A DNA stretch of 64,000 bases from positions 246,360 to 310,359 of the forward strand of contig NZ_AUMA01000007.1 in NCBI RefSeq assembly GCF_000422565.1, read 5' to 3'. Below, piece by piece: positions 63,954 to 64,000 of this stretch. The notes under the pieces were generated by a model that worked only from the letters and a program-made list of their open reading frames with translations, was not told the DNA's origin and did not search any database. Origin of the DNA: Desulfovibrio aminophilus DSM 12254 (lineage in GTDB: Bacteria > Desulfobacterota > Desulfovibrionia > Desulfovibrionales > Desulfovibrionaceae). A program made the position numbers and the translations under genes. The first letter of the stretch is position 1, and each line of letters begins with the position of its first letter.

Positions 63954-64000
63954 GGTGGACAGGTTCATGGGCTATGCCGCCTTTTCTGGGCAAGCCAGAG
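63911..64000 (+). mobile_element. Left end of a probable insertion sequence (cut by window edge)
   Basis: From about 63911 the sequence no longer continues the Lrp gene. A near-palindrome AGTGGGTCC/GGACCACT (63914-63938, one-base bulge) looks like an IS terminal repeat. After GGTGGACAGG a frame opens at ATG 63967 (MGYAAFSGQAR) and runs off the window. The IS family cannot be named from 90 bases. Confidence 0.5.

Overview
The window is a GC-rich bacterial chromosome segment, almost certainly from a sulfate-reducing deltaproteobacterium of the Desulfovibrio group (Desulfovibrionales). The support is a DsrC with the paired C-terminal cysteines, HypD/HypE of [NiFe]-hydrogenase maturation, the futalosine menaquinone route (MqnA/C/D/E), an AhbA/NirD-type siroheme decarboxylase subunit, Kdo/LPS genes (Gram-negative), and the gene order tRNAs-tuf-rpmG-tRNA-Trp-secE-nusG. 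This is inference from gene content; no rRNA gene is present to confirm it.

Layout. 1-4.5 kb: glycogen synthase (cut by the left edge), a small Cys-rich SAP-type protein, glycogen branching enzyme, pdxA. 4.5-8.7 kb (minus strand): a B12-binding radical SAM protein, hypD-hypE and dsrC. 8.9-15.8 kb (plus): HD-domain protein, ddl, waaA, kdsB, carA, a TPR protein and a NadB-like flavoprotein, mostly overlapping or tightly spaced. 15.9-17.9 kb (minus): cheV and a tRNA-dihydrouridine synthase.

18.0-49.6 kb is one long translation/transcription block on the plus strand: tRNA-Thr-Tyr-Gly-Thr, tuf, rpmG, tRNA-Trp, secE, nusG, rplKAJL, rpoBC, then the str (rpsL, rpsG, fusA), S10, spc and alpha groups through rpoA and rplQ, ending at a strong intrinsic terminator. 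Promoter-like sites stand before the tRNAs, rpsL, rpsJ and rpmJ. An L10-type leader precedes rplJ, and hairpins lie between rplL/rpoB, rpoB/rpoC and rpsM/rpsK. No second tuf follows fusA, and infA and adk are absent from the spc/alpha junction.

49.6-64 kb: a LysR regulator and pyruvate kinase; a divergent menaquinone locus (tetR-mqnE-mqnC-mqnA on minus, mqnD on plus) whose two back-to-back promoters share one perfect palindrome, a likely TetR operator; an EamA transporter, a zinc-ribbon protein and DarP (minus); the AhbA-type protein and rpe (plus); an Mla-like lipid ABC transporter operon (minus); and, at the right edge, an Lrp/AsnC regulator whose 3' end appears replaced by the end of a mobile element.

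Most of the window is conserved housekeeping DNA. I found no CRISPR array, defence island or prophage. The most interesting signals are regulatory (the mqn divergent operator, the G9 promoter spacer before rpsL, the rplL-rpoB structured spacer, palindromes before the tRNA-tuf operon) plus the degenerate flavoprotein and the truncated regulator.
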